Assembly (NCBI GenBank): GCA_017544835.1
Contig: JAFYDI010000095.1
Span: 1-53,029 of the forward strand
Direction of reading: 5' to 3'
Source: Lachnospiraceae bacterium
GTDB lineage: Bacteria > Bacillota > Clostridia > Lachnospirales > Lachnospiraceae
DNA: 53,029 nucleotides
A program made the position numbers and the translations under genes. Positions within the stretch are counted from its first letter, which is position 1; every line of letters begins with the position of its first letter. The notes below the pieces were generated by a model. It searched no databases. It was not told the DNA's origin and saw nothing but the letters and a program-made list of their open reading frames with translations. This document shows positions 25,483-34,290 of the stretch, in pieces.

Positions 25483-26359
25483 ATATATTCCTCTCCTTAA
25501 ATAACCAGTTTATCAGGATAGCAAAAGCAAAGCACATTACAATCATTATCACCGCAATGGCACTTGCAATACCACCCGCATTATGGAATGCATACCGGAC
25601 TAACATTAAACTGGGTACTTTATATGAGCAGTTATAGGCATCCTTGGCAAAAACCTTGATAAGGTCATATGACTTAAGAGAACCTGTAATTGCAAAAATG
25701 ATGCTTACCTTGATGATGGGCTTGATGCAGGGGATAATAACGTATCTGTTAATCTGTCCGTCTGTAGCACCGTCAAGCATGGCTGCTTCTCTGAGTTCGG
25801 GTGAAACACCTTTAACTCCGGCATACATAAGAAGCATGTGATATCCCACATACTGCCAGATGGTGGGGATAAATACCGCCAAAAGTGCAGTTTTCTTGTT
25901 ACCGAGGAGACCTTCAGGGGGAAGACCCGTCCACTGGAAAAACTCAAATGCCTTGGTAATAAGACCGTAAATAGGATTATATATTTTCTCCCACAGCATA
26001 CCGATTACAACCGCAGAAATAAGTACGGGCATAAAGTATACCGAAAGATAGAAACGCTCACCTTTAATTCCTTTACCCAGCATAAGCGCAAGGCCCAATG
26101 AAAGAGGCAACTGGATAAAGACAGACAGAGCCGCAAGAATAAGTGCATTTATTACAGCTCTTCCGAAATCATATTTGGGTGTAAAAAGATCTTTGTAGTT
26201 TTGCAATCCGACATATTGTCCCGGATCGGTGAAGGTTCTGTACTCAAACAGGCTGTGATGTACCGAAGCCACAATAGGGTAAATCAGAATACCAACAAAC
26301 AATGCCAGGGCAGGAAGCAGAAATAAGAAAACTGTGAGGTTTTTATTTTTTCTGTGCAT
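25469..26359 (-). CDS. carbohydrate ABC transporter permease (MalF/UgpA family)
   Basis: 296 residues with six membrane segments. The first starts directly after a basic MHRKNKN end. The EAA loop reads EAAMLDGATDGQINRY and is followed by IIP, the standard ATPase contact. It is the first of the two overlapping permease genes, translated from an ATG behind GGAAGG. The binding-protein gene lies upstream across a terminator and repeat element; a leaky terminator there would give the usual excess of binding protein over permease. Confidence 0.93.
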   Translation of the reverse strand: MHRKNKNLTVFLFLLPALALFVGILIYPIVASVHHSLFEYRTFTDPGQYVGLQNYKDLFTPKYDFGRAVINALILAALSVFIQLPLSLGLALMLGKGIKGERFYLSVYFMPVLISAVVIGMLWEKIYNPIYGLITKAFEFFQWTGLPPEGLLGNKKTALLAVFIPTIWQYVGYHMLLMYAGVKGVSPELREAAMLDGATDGQINRYVIIPCIKPIIKVSIIFAITGSLKSYDLIKVFAKDAYNCSYKVPSLMLVRYAFHNAGGIASAIAVIMIVMCFAFAILINWLFKERNIYGRK

Positions 26360-26411
26360 GACTAATTCCTTCCAAGGGGGTAGGGGTACAAATATTCGTA
26401 AAATCAGCGGA

Positions 26412-26547
26412 TATCTTAATGATAAACTCCGAATTTAAATGCAATCGCCAAATGTCCGCTCGAGCAAGCTCGGCAGCCACTCTGCTCGTTGCTTTAACAC
26501 AAAAACGGCCTCTCCCATCCCCTATGTGGGAGACACGGGAAAGGCCG
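26412..26547 (-). repeat. intergenic repeat copy 2 (with terminator)
   Basis: Counterpart of the element at 24431-24547. In this copy the core hairpin changes to CTGC CGAG / CTCG GCGG, and several differences keep the pairing. It lies between the binding-protein gene and the first permease gene. Both copies sit just downstream of a rho-independent terminator on the same strand. Confidence 0.6.
26501..26547 (-). terminator. terminator after the sugar-binding protein gene
   Basis: An 11-bp arm pair (CGGCCTTTCCC / GGGAGAGGCCG on the minus strand, one G-U) with a second inner pairing of CTCCCAC, then TTTTTG. It probably limits read-through into the permease genes. Confidence 0.85.
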
Positions 26548-26579
26548 CATTTTTTATTGCTTAACCGTCTTCGGTAAGA

Positions 26580-27926
26580 TTATCTGATGGCGTTCTTTAA
26601 CTCTTCGATAAAGCCTGCGCCGTCGATTTCTTTACCAAATACCTTTGCAACTGCTTCAAGGTAAGGATCCTTGTCAACTGCGCTCTGAGCGGTATCACCG
26701 AAAAGAACGTAGCTGTCAGCGTTTGCGCAAATCTCAGCAACCTTCTGGGTAAGAGGGTTGATGTCGCTTGCATCATAGTCGGGTGTCCATGCAGGAAGAC
26801 CGCAACCAAGAAGGTAACCGTGATGGCAGATTGCCTTACCAAGTTCTGCTGCATACTGAGCAGCAAGTTCAGCATTGGGTGAAGAAGCGGATACAGCAAG
26901 AGTATCTGAAGGTCCACCGATTAACTGACCAAGCTTAGACTTGGAAGAATCTATTACAGGGAACTCGGTAACTTTAACCTTGGAAAGGAATTCGCCATCG
27001 TTTGCCTTAGCAAAGTCAGCGCAGTTCCAAGTACCATTCTGGTAGAATGCAGTTCTTCCATCGATGAAGTTCTGCTTAACATCGTCGTTTGAAAGAGATG
27101 TAGCTGCAGGATCGAAGTATCCCTTTGTAATCATTTCCTGTAAGGTATCAACTGCCTTTGCAACGTCAGGGTTGTCATAGGAAGCTCTGCCAAGGAAGAT
27201 ATCGTTAAGGGCGTCAGAACCGATGCTCTTCTGGATAACGGGCTCAAGATACTCGGTTACGCACCATGTCTCGCCACCGGCACAGCCGAAAGGAATGATT
27301 CCCTTTGCAACAAGTGCATCACAGCAAGCGATGAGGTCATCGTAAGTCTCGGGAACGTGATCCCAACCTGCTTCTGCAAGAAGGTCCATGTTAGCGAAAA
27401 GTGCAACGATGTTCATAGTTGTGGGAACACCGTAGTGCTTGCCATCATATGTTGTATTGCCAAGCATGCTCTCAGGAAGTTCGTTGGAGTACTTAGCAAG
27501 TACATCATCGAGGCAGTAAACCTTGCCTTCCTTAACAAAGTCGCCAAGGAATGCGCAAGACCATGTGAAGAAGATATCAGGAACTTCATTTGCTGCCATA
27601 GCTGCTGCAATCTTGGTCTTGTAAGCTTCGTTTTCAATTGCTTCCCACTCAAGTTCAACATTGGGGAAGGTTGTCTTTAAATCTTCAATTGCTGCTTCAT
27701 AAGCAGGACGGTTAGAATCACCTTCTGTAGCGATACACCACATGGTGAGTTTAACCTTTTCTTCTGTAGCAGGTTCTGTTTCCTTAGAAGCAGAAGCCTC
27801 AGTGGATGATGCGGAAACGCTTGTTTCTGTTGAAGAAGCAGAAGCAGGTGTTTCATTTCCACATGCTGCTAAACCAAGTGTCATAACACCGGCAAGCAAA
27901 ATAGCTGCTAAACGTTTAATTTTCAT
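26580..27926 (-). CDS. extracellular sugar-binding lipoprotein of an ABC transporter
   Basis: 448 residues. A lipoprotein signal peptide (MKIKRLAAILL, lipobox LAAC with the modified Cys at residue 22) is followed by a Ser/Ala/Glu/Thr-rich linker and a family 1 extracellular solute-binding domain (KLTMWCIATEGDSNR start). It is anchored to the outer face of the membrane and delivers an oligosaccharide to the two permeases. The ATG follows GGAGGG. The frame is open for another 230 codons upstream, but that stretch covers the promoter and the end of the GH43 gene and is not translated protein. A promoter with AraC-like repeats is seen just upstream. Confidence 0.95.
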   Translation of the reverse strand: MKIKRLAAILLAGVMTLGLAACGNETPASASSTETSVSASSTEASASKETEPATEEKVKLTMWCIATEGDSNRPAYEAAIEDLKTTFPNVELEWEAIENEAYKTKIAAAMAANEVPDIFFTWSCAFLGDFVKEGKVYCLDDVLAKYSNELPESMLGNTTYDGKHYGVPTTMNIVALFANMDLLAEAGWDHVPETYDDLIACCDALVAKGIIPFGCAGGETWCVTEYLEPVIQKSIGSDALNDIFLGRASYDNPDVAKAVDTLQEMITKGYFDPAATSLSNDDVKQNFIDGRTAFYQNGTWNCADFAKANDGEFLSKVKVTEFPVIDSSKSKLGQLIGGPSDTLAVSASSPNAELAAQYAAELGKAICHHGYLLGCGLPAWTPDYDASDINPLTQKVAEICANADSYVLFGDTAQSAVDKDPYLEAVAKVFGKEIDGAGFIEELKNAIR

Positions 27927-27988
27927 AATCCCTCCTATAGATAATTGAAAATTGTCTCGCGACGGCACCATGCCGCCGTTACAGTCAA

Positions 27989-28017
27989 AGTATAAACGAA
28001 TACGTTTAAGTAGTGAA
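27989..28017 (-). promoter_or_regulatory. promoter of the sugar-binding protein gene
   Basis: Minus-strand TTCACT and TATACT separated by 17 bases, about 65 bases before the start codon. The weak -35 is typical of activated promoters. The 343-base gap between the binding-protein and GH43 genes contains this promoter, the repeats upstream of it, and the GH43 terminator. Confidence 0.55.
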
Positions 28018-28022
28018 TTAAA

Positions 28023-28052
28023 ATTTTTTACTTTCGTAAGTACATTTTTTAC
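28023..28052 (-). promoter_or_regulatory. 21-bp-spaced direct repeat, probable AraC-type (YesN) binding site
   Basis: GTAAAAAAT (minus strand) occurs at 28023-28031 and 28044-28052, exactly 21 bases apart and directly upstream of the -35 box. A third copy with longer identity to the second (AGGTAAAAAATGT) is at 28119-28130. AraC-family regulators such as YesN bind direct repeats with this spacing. Confidence 0.5.
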
Positions 28053-28230
28053 CTTTTTGTCTGTTTTTTTGTGGAAAAACGTTTTTCTTTTGTGCATTCT
28101 GCGAGCCACAACAAGCACATTTTTTACCTTGCACAAAAAAGTGCTTAAGAAAAAGCAAAAAAATGCGAATTGGGGATACAGATGTGACATGTTGACTATG
28201 CTGTGCGTTATCGGCAAAAATAGGCATAAC

Positions 28231-28260
28231 AAAACCGCCCCGAAATCCTCGGAGCGGTTT
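28231..28260 (-). terminator. GH43 gene terminator
   Basis: AAACCGC / GCGGTTT outer stem with inner CCGA/TCGG pairing, followed by TTTTGTT on the minus strand, 10 bases after the stop. Confidence 0.85.
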
Positions 28261-28269
28261 AATACTCTC

Positions 28270-29256
28270 TTACTCTTCGTAAGGCTTAATGGTGATGATG
28301 CTTCCGTCGGGACGATACTTAAGCTCGGTGAACTTAACACATCTTCTGTGGTTGATACCGTTTGAAAGCTCGCAATCGTGGTAGAACAAATACCACTTAC
28401 CCTTGTACTCAACGATTGAATGGTGAGTGGTCCAGCCAAGTACAGGCTCCATGATACGTCCGCCATAAGTGAAAGGACCTGCGGGGCTGTCGGATGTAGC
28501 ATATACAATGTAGTGGGTAGTACCGGTTGAGTAGGAAAGGTAGTACTTACCGTTGTATTTGTGCATCCAGGGGCCTTCGAAGTAACGTCTGTCTTCGTCA
28601 CCAACCTTAATAGGATCACCGTTTTCATCTAAAATAACAAGATTCTTGGGTTCTGTCTTAAAAGAAAGCATATCATCGTTAAGCTCTGCAAACATGGGAC
28701 CCTGAGCTGCTTCGTCGGGATTGATGGAGCCTTCAAGCTGGCAATCCTTGGGGTCATAGTAACCCTTCTTCCAGTTATCAAGCTGGCCTCCCCAGAGACC
28801 GCCGTAGTAAAGGTAAGCGCGTCCGTCCTCGTCCACAAAAGAAGCGGGGTCGATGCTGTAGCTACCCTTAATGTAATCATCTTCTGCCTTGAAAGGTCCT
28901 ACGGGAGACTTGGAAGTGGCAACGCCGATTCTGAAAAGACCTTCTTTGTCCCTTGCAGGGAAATAAAGGTAATAAGTGTCGTTCTTGAATGCTACGTCGG
29001 GAGCCCACATCTGTTTGGAAGCCCACTTAACGTCTCTTACGTGAAGAGCTTCGCCGTTGTCAACGCAGGGAGCGTCGAGATTGTCCATGGAAAGGATGTG
29101 ATAATCCTCCATTCTGTACTCATCTCCGCTGTCATTGTCCTCACCCTCATGAGGGATGTCGTGCGAAGGATAAATGTATATCTTACCGTCAAATACATGC
29201 GCTGACGGATCTGCAGTAAAAATGTGTGTAACCAAAGGTTTTCTCTCTTGACTCAT
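28270..29256 (-). CDS. GH43 beta-xylosidase/arabinanase-type glycosidase
   Basis: 328 residues, one five-bladed beta-propeller without signal peptide or binding module, so cytoplasmic. The three GH43 acids are visible: base Asp in TADPSAHV near the N terminus, pKa-setting Asp in SIDPASF, and acid Glu in RRYFEGPWMHK. A late His (GWTTHHSIVEY) matches the cation-binding site. It hydrolyses short xylo- or arabino-oligosaccharides; which one cannot be read from sequence. It lies directly upstream of the sugar-binding protein gene on the same strand and has its own terminator. The start follows GAGGAG. Confidence 0.92.
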   Translation of the reverse strand: MSQERKPLVTHIFTADPSAHVFDGKIYIYPSHDIPHEGEDNDSGDEYRMEDYHILSMDNLDAPCVDNGEALHVRDVKWASKQMWAPDVAFKNDTYYLYFPARDKEGLFRIGVATSKSPVGPFKAEDDYIKGSYSIDPASFVDEDGRAYLYYGGLWGGQLDNWKKGYYDPKDCQLEGSINPDEAAQGPMFAELNDDMLSFKTEPKNLVILDENGDPIKVGDEDRRYFEGPWMHKYNGKYYLSYSTGTTHYIVYATSDSPAGPFTYGGRIMEPVLGWTTHHSIVEYKGKWYLFYHDCELSNGINHRRCVKFTELKYRPDGSIITIKPYEE

Positions 29257-29394
29257 ACTGTTCTCCTCTAATCAATACTCTGCATAATCTGTGCTATTTT
29301 ACAGTAGCGTAACATATGAGCCAAAGAACGCGCATATCAAAAACTGCTTTTTATTGCTCATTTTTCACCATTTAAGGAAACTTTCCCGCACAAA

Positions 29395-29425
29395 TCAAAA
29401 GAGCCCCGCCGGTTTGGCAGGGCTC
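29395..29425 (-). terminator. trpB gene terminator
   Basis: GAGCCCTGCC / GGCGGGGCTC stem (one G-U pair) with a 5-base loop and a TTTTGATTT tail on the minus strand, 17 bases after the stop. Confidence 0.87.
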
Positions 29426-29441
29426 ATAATCTTTCTTTGTA

Positions 29442-30812
29442 TTAATCCACCTTGGGAAGTCTTGCTCTGAACTTCTCAAGCTCGGCGTCTGTAGGAATGT
29501 AGTCATCCATCTTGCCGTCGTGGAATTTTTCATATGCTACCATGTCGAAGTAGCCGGTACCGGTGAGTCCGAAGACGATGTTCTTTTCTTCGCCGGTTTC
29601 TTTGCACTTAAGAGCTTCGTCGATGGCAACTCGGATAGCATGTGAGCTTTCTGGAGCGGGAAGGATACCTTCAACACGGGCAAACATCTCTGCAGCCTCG
29701 AATACGTCAGTCTGCTTAACGCTTCTTGCTTCCATAAGACCCTGGTCGTAAAGCTCTGAAAGGATGGAGCTCATGCCGTGGTATCTTAAGCCGCCTGCGT
29801 GGTTGGGAGCGGGAATAAAGTCGCTGCCGAGGGTATACATCTTGGCAAGAGGACATACCATACCGGTATCGCAGAAGTCGTACGCGTAAACGCCTCTGGT
29901 AAGGCTGGGGCAGGATGCGGGCTCAACTGCGATAATCTGATAATCAGCCTCACCGCGAAGCTTCTCGCCCATGAAAGGAGCGATAAGACCGCCGAGGTTG
30001 GATCCGCCGCCGGCGCAGCCGATTACGATGTCGGCCTTAATGCCGTATTTGTCAAGAGCCGCCTTGGTCTCAAGACCGATAACGGACTGATGCAAAAGAA
30101 CCTGATTCAAAACGCTTCCGAGCACATATCTGTAGCCGGGTGTTCCGACTGCCACTTCAACTGCTTCGGAAATAGCACAGCCAAGTGAACCGGTGGTGCC
30201 GGGATGCTCGGCCAAAATCTTCTTGCCTACGTTGGTGGTTTCAGAGGGTGAAGGTGTTACGGATGCACCGTAAGTACGCATAACTTCGCGTCTGAAAGGC
30301 TTCTGCTCGTAGGAAACCTTAACCATGAATACCTTACAGTCAAGGTCAAAATATGAACAAGCCATTGATAAAGCGGTACCCCACTGACCTGCACCGGTCT
30401 CTGTAGTAACGCCCTTAAGGCCCTGCTTCTTAGCGTAGTAAGCCTGAGCGATTGCGGAATTAAGCTTGTGGCTTCCGCTTGTATTGTTACCCTCGAACTT
30501 GTAGTAAATGTGTGCGGGGGTGCCTAACTTCTTCTCTAAGCAGTATGCACGTACCAAAGGTGCGGGACGATACATCTTATAGAAGTTTCTGATTTCTTCG
30601 GGAATCTCATAAAATTTGGTGTCGTTGTCAAGTTCCTGCTTAACAAGCTCATCACAGAATACTACAGAAAGCTCTTCTGCAGTCATGGGCTGATGAGTGC
30701 CCGGATTAAGTAAGGGTGCCGGTTTCTTCTTCATGTCGGCACGAAGGTTGTACCATGCCTTAGGCATTTCGTTTTCTTCAAGATAAATTTTGTAAGGGAT
30801 TTCTTTTGACAT
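29442..30812 (-). CDS. trpB: tryptophan synthase beta chain, TrpB2 type
   Basis: 456 residues, longer than the usual 400-residue TrpB1 and matching the TrpB2 group. It joins indole and serine to make tryptophan with PLP in the cytosol. The PLP lysine is in GSHKLNSA, the phosphate-binding glycine loop in GCAGGGSNLGG, and a typical TrpB2 start (PYKIYLEENEMPKAWYNL in part) is present. There is no trpA or other trp gene nearby, so a role in indole salvage is likely. Its leader is a T-box with a Trp specifier, which independently supports the tryptophan assignment. The start follows AAAGGAG. Confidence 0.94.
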   Translation of the reverse strand: MSKEIPYKIYLEENEMPKAWYNLRADMKKKPAPLLNPGTHQPMTAEELSVVFCDELVKQELDNDTKFYEIPEEIRNFYKMYRPAPLVRAYCLEKKLGTPAHIYYKFEGNNTSGSHKLNSAIAQAYYAKKQGLKGVTTETGAGQWGTALSMACSYFDLDCKVFMVKVSYEQKPFRREVMRTYGASVTPSPSETTNVGKKILAEHPGTTGSLGCAISEAVEVAVGTPGYRYVLGSVLNQVLLHQSVIGLETKAALDKYGIKADIVIGCAGGGSNLGGLIAPFMGEKLRGEADYQIIAVEPASCPSLTRGVYAYDFCDTGMVCPLAKMYTLGSDFIPAPNHAGGLRYHGMSSILSELYDQGLMEARSVKQTDVFEAAEMFARVEGILPAPESSHAIRVAIDEALKCKETGEEKNIVFGLTGTGYFDMVAYEKFHDGKMDDYIPTDAELEKFRARLPKVD

Positions 30813-30866
30813 TTTTCTGTCTCCTTTCGCGTGTGGATCGGGACTGTCTGTACTAAATCTGAGTAC

Positions 30867-31127
30867 AAAAAAAGTCCCGACAGTTTCTGCCGGGACAGGA
30901 ATTATCCTGCGGTGCCACCCTGCTTGGTACTTACGCGTACCCTCTCATGCATACATACATATGCGGATTTTTGATTACGGGGAATCTTACCCCGGCTTCG
31001 ATACTAAGGTTGCCCTGTTCCCTCTGCCCTCGGGAGTCCATTCGTCTCTCAATTCGGTATCGCAATCTCACCGCCTGCGATTCTCTGTGACTGATTGTAT
31101 AGAGATTACTTCTCTCCTTCATCGGTT
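30867..31127 (-). promoter_or_regulatory. T-box leader with Trp (UGG) specifier
   Basis: The T-box core AAGCAGGGTGGCACCGCA is at 30908-30925 on the minus strand. It is followed by the terminator stem GTCCCGGCAG / CTGTCGGGAC and TTTTTTT (30867-30896). Stem I carries GAATGGACTCC; the TGG at 31038-31040, followed by a purine, is the specifier. Uncharged tRNA-Trp should bind the leader and allow transcription of trpB. This accounts for nearly all of the 357-base gap between trpB and aroF; no protein-coding gene is supported in it. Confidence 0.92.
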
Positions 31128-31133
31128 TAAACT

Positions 31134-31163
31134 GTTATAGCATAGCTTACAGACAAAAGTCAA
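31134..31163 (-). promoter_or_regulatory. promoter of the T-box/trpB transcript
   Basis: Minus-strand TTGACT and TATAAC separated by 18 bases, starting only 7 bases after the aroF stop. No terminator separates aroF from it, so read-through from the aromatic operon is also possible. Confidence 0.65.
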
Positions 31164-31169
31164 GGATTA

Positions 31170-32204
31170 TTACAAATTTTCTGCAAGTTCTAAGATAAGC
31201 CTCTCGCTCTTCTCCCAGCCGAGGCACGCATCCGTAATGGACTTACCGTATACTCCGCCGTTAACCGCCTGGCGACCGTCCTCGATGTAGCTTTCCACCA
31301 TAAAGCCCTTCACAAGCTTTCTGACTTCGGGATTGTGCTTCATGGAATTGATAACGTCATTGATGATGCGAGGCTGCTCAAAAGGATCCTTGCCGGAGTT
31401 GGCATGATTGGTATCGATGATAACTGCCGGGTTCTGAAGCTGTCTCTCACCGTACTGCCTTAATAGTCTCGTCAAATCTTCGTAGTGATAGTTCGGAAGC
31501 GACTCGCCGTGCTTGTTGTTGTAGCCTCTTAAAATAGCATGTGCGTAAGGGTTACCCGTCGACTTAACCTCCCAGCCTCTGTAGATAAAAGCATGCGGAT
31601 GCTGAGCCGCGAGTATTGCATTGAGCATTACATCGTAATCGCCGCTGGTAGGATTCTTCATGCCGACCGGTGCACATATTCCGCTGGCCGTAAGTCTGTG
31701 TTGCTGGTCCTCAACGCTTCTTGCGCCAACCGCAACGTATACGAGAAGGTCGTCAAGATACTGATAGTTCTCGGGATAAAGCATCTCATCCGCGCAGGCA
31801 AAACCGGTCTCCTCAACCGCCCTCATGTGCATGTGCCTTGTCGCAATAATGCCCTTGAAAAGGTCTGACTTCTCGTTGGGATTGGGCTGATGAAGCATAC
31901 CCTTGTAGCCTTCGCCGGTAGTGCGGGGTTTATTGGTGTAAATCCTCGGCACAATTATAATCTTATCCTTAACCTTCTCCTGTACCGGTACAAGCCTTGA
32001 AATATAGTCAATTACGCTGTCCTCATTGTCGGCTGAGCAAGGTCCGATAATAAGAATCATCTTATCGCTTCTGCCTGAGAAAACGGCTTCAAGCGCGGCT
32101 TTTCTCGTCTCAACAATTTTCTCGGCGCTTTCGGAAAGCGGTACCATATCTTTAATCTCTGCAGGAAGAGCAAGTCTTCTTACAAATTCAAAATTCATAT
32201 TCAT
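31170..32204 (-). CDS. aroF: 3-deoxy-7-phosphoheptulonate synthase (DAHP synthase, class I)
   Basis: 344 residues of the AroF/G/H type. It condenses phosphoenolpyruvate and erythrose 4-phosphate in the first step of the shikimate pathway. Signatures are LIIGPCSADN, VPRIYTNKPRTTGEGYKG (substrate-binding Lys/Arg), the QHRLTASGI region and DTNHANSGKDP (metal site). The short N terminus lacks an extra regulatory domain, so any feedback control acts through the core. It is the last gene of the attenuated pheA-aroA-tyrA-aroF operon and overlaps tyrA by 4 bases (ATGA). A second in-frame ATG two codons on is equally possible. Confidence 0.95.
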   Translation of the reverse strand: MNMNFEFVRRLALPAEIKDMVPLSESAEKIVETRKAALEAVFSGRSDKMILIIGPCSADNEDSVIDYISRLVPVQEKVKDKIIIVPRIYTNKPRTTGEGYKGMLHQPNPNEKSDLFKGIIATRHMHMRAVEETGFACADEMLYPENYQYLDDLLVYVAVGARSVEDQQHRLTASGICAPVGMKNPTSGDYDVMLNAILAAQHPHAFIYRGWEVKSTGNPYAHAILRGYNNKHGESLPNYHYEDLTRLLRQYGERQLQNPAVIIDTNHANSGKDPFEQPRIINDVINSMKHNPEVRKLVKGFMVESYIEDGRQAVNGGVYGKSITDACLGWEKSERLILELAENL

Positions 32205-33058
32205 TCTTTGTTAAACCCCGCTCTTCTCTTGGTGGACAGTCTCATCTTCTCCTTGATGCCGGCCTCGTCTTCTTCTTCAATCATACGCTTAAGCTCGCCC
32301 ATCTCGTCCATAAAATCATTCATGCGCTTAAGAAGTGCATCCTTGTTTAGGAAGAATAACTCCGACCACATATTCTCATTGATATTGGCGATTCTTGTAA
32401 GGTCTCTGAAGGAGTCGCCCGTGTAATTTACAAGGTTCTCATCATCATCACAAGTCATAAGAGCCACGGCTATGCAGTGAGTAAGCTGAGACACGTATGC
32501 AATCATACTGTCATGTTCTTCCGGCGAAAGAACGGATATCCGATTAAATCCAAGTAATCCTCCGAGATTCTCGCACCATCTTATAGCCTCACCGCTGTTT
32601 GCCTCGGTAGGCACCACAATAAAGTTCGCGTCTCTGAAAATCTTATCATCGCTGTTCTTGACACCGTATACCTCGCGACCTGCCATGGGGTGAGCCGCAA
32701 TAAACTCAGCATCTGGTCTTAAAATCTTCTGGATATCGTATACTACAGGGCTCTTGACACCGGTTACATCGGTAATCATGACACCGCTCTTAAAGTGCTT
32801 CTGATTGTCCGAAATCCACTTCACAACCTTTGTCGGGTAAAGCGCGAGGATGATGCAGTCAGCCGCCCCTATAAGTTCGGGATCGTCATAAGACGCACCC
32901 TTGCTGATGATACCCTTCGCCAGACCAAACTCTATCGACTCGGGGTTCGCATCAATCGCATGAATGTGGTAGCCGATACGCTTAAGAGCTCTTGCGTAGC
33001 TTCCGCCCATGAGACCCAGTCCCACGATTAATACATTTTTCTCACTGATCCATTCCAT
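32201..33058 (-). CDS. tyrA: prephenate dehydrogenase
   Basis: 285 residues. It converts prephenate to 4-hydroxyphenylpyruvate with NAD(P), towards tyrosine. An N-terminal dinucleotide-binding fold (LIVGLGLMGGSYARALKR) is followed by the AAHPMAGRE active-site strand and an all-helical C-terminal domain. No ACT or chorismate mutase domain is attached. The start lies 1 base after the aroA stop, with AAGGAA as ribosome site inside the aroA end. Its presence with aroF and pheA means both branches to Phe and Tyr are controlled by one leader. Confidence 0.94.
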   Translation of the reverse strand: MEWISEKNVLIVGLGLMGGSYARALKRIGYHIHAIDANPESIEFGLAKGIISKGASYDDPELIGAADCIILALYPTKVVKWISDNQKHFKSGVMITDVTGVKSPVVYDIQKILRPDAEFIAAHPMAGREVYGVKNSDDKIFRDANFIVVPTEANSGEAIRWCENLGGLLGFNRISVLSPEEHDSMIAYVSQLTHCIAVALMTCDDDENLVNYTGDSFRDLTRIANINENMWSELFFLNKDALLKRMNDFMDEMGELKRMIEEEDEAGIKEKMRLSTKRRAGFNKE

Positions 33059-33059
33059 T

Positions 33060-34274
33060 TCAATATTCCTTCTTTACATTTATTCCTAAGCTTTCAATAT
33101 CTTCAAAAAAGTCGGGATAGCTCTTGGCCACCGCCTCGGCGCCTTCTGTCTCTCCGCCCGTAACTGTAAGAAGAAGACTCATTGCCATAACAATCCTATG
33201 GTCGTTGTGACCGTCTATCGGTTCGGTCGGTGCATGTAACGCGCCCCCGTGAACTTCTATCTCGTTATCGTACAAATCGGTCTTGATACCAAGCTTTAAA
33301 AGTTCCGATGCCATTGCCTCGCCGCGGTCGCTTTCTTTGACCTTTAAGCGTCTTGTGCCGATAAATCTTGCTCCGTTTCCCGCTGCCGCAAGTGCCATCA
33401 ACACCGGCGCCAGGTCCGGGCAATCGGACAAGTCAAGCGTTGCATGCCCGCGCGACAGCTTTTCATAATACGCTTCATAAACTCTGTCGCCCTGCAGGCT
33501 CTTAACATCAAGGCCTGTAACCTTCACATCGCCACCAAGTACATTAAACGCATCAAGAAACGCCGCGTTGGAATAGTCGCCTTCCACCTCAATGTCGGAA
33601 GCGACGTACGCACTCTCGCCCTTTATAAACAACGTATTGTCGTCCTGCCATACGATATCCACGCCAAAATCCTTAAGCGCCTTCACCGTCAGGTTAATAT
33701 ACGATCTGCTCTCAACCGGCGGAAGCAGCAATATCACGCTGTCTCCCTTAAGAAGCGGAAGTATGAAGAGTAGCCCCGTAATAAACTGGCTGCTTACGTC
33801 CCCCGGAATCTTGTAAACTCCCGAAGACAGCTTACCCTCCGTCTCTATCCTGTCGTCGAACCGATTGAACACTATACCGTTGGCCTTACAAATATCTTCA
33901 TATACGCTTAACGGCCTCGTCATAAGCTTGGCACTTCCGTAAAAAGAATTTCTTCCGCCAAGCCCCAGCGCTATGCCCATCATGAAGCGAAGTGTGCTAC
34001 CGCTTTCGCGACACATAAACTTTCGCTTCTCCTTGGCATTGTCATAAGGAAACGCCCCTCTGACAGTAACGAAGTCCTCACCGGCCGTAACCTCGGCTCC
34101 AAGCTCTCTCACGCAATCTATGGTAGCCTTAATATCTTCCGAATAAGCCACATTTGTAATCTTCGAAGTACCGCTTGCCAGCGCCGCCGCTATTATATCT
34201 CTGTGCGCCATGCTCTTAGATGGCGGTGCGCTTATAGTTCCTGTAGCCTTCGATTGCTCAATCCTAACTTTCAC
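33060..34274 (-). CDS. aroA: 3-phosphoshikimate 1-carboxyvinyltransferase (EPSP synthase)
   Basis: 404 residues. It transfers the enolpyruvyl group from PEP to shikimate 3-phosphate. Signatures are APPSKSMAHRDI, CRESGSTLRFMM (the LxESGSTLR type), VEGDYSNAAFLDAF and DGHNDHRIVMAM near the C terminus. The start is a GTG (VKVRIEQS), preceded by AGGGAG at seven bases and 16 bases behind the pheA stop. The frame is open 17 codons further into pheA, but that longer start has no ribosome site. It is the second gene of the aromatic operon. Confidence 0.94.
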   Translation of the reverse strand: MKVRIEQSKATGTISAPPSKSMAHRDIIAAALASGTSKITNVAYSEDIKATIDCVRELGAEVTAGEDFVTVRGAFPYDNAKEKRKFMCRESGSTLRFMMGIALGLGGRNSFYGSAKLMTRPLSVYEDICKANGIVFNRFDDRIETEGKLSSGVYKIPGDVSSQFITGLLFILPLLKGDSVILLLPPVESRSYINLTVKALKDFGVDIVWQDDNTLFIKGESAYVASDIEVEGDYSNAAFLDAFNVLGGDVKVTGLDVKSLQGDRVYEAYYEKLSRGHATLDLSDCPDLAPVLMALAAAGNGARFIGTRRLKVKESDRGEAMASELLKLGIKTDLYDNEIEVHGGALHAPTEPIDGHNDHRIVMAMSLLLTVTGGETEGAEAVAKSYPDFFEDIESLGINVKKEY

Positions 34275-34290
34275 TTTTGTCTCCCTGTAA

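Noticed and set aside
27927-28628. N-terminal extension of the sugar-binding protein frame to 682 residues
   Set aside because: The extension covers a promoter, T-rich intergenic DNA and the 3' end of the GH43 gene. The lipoprotein signal peptide with its ribosome site begins at 27926.
30931-31122. 63-codon frame upstream of trpB
   Set aside because: It lies within the T-box stem I and core, whose RNA motifs explain the sequence.
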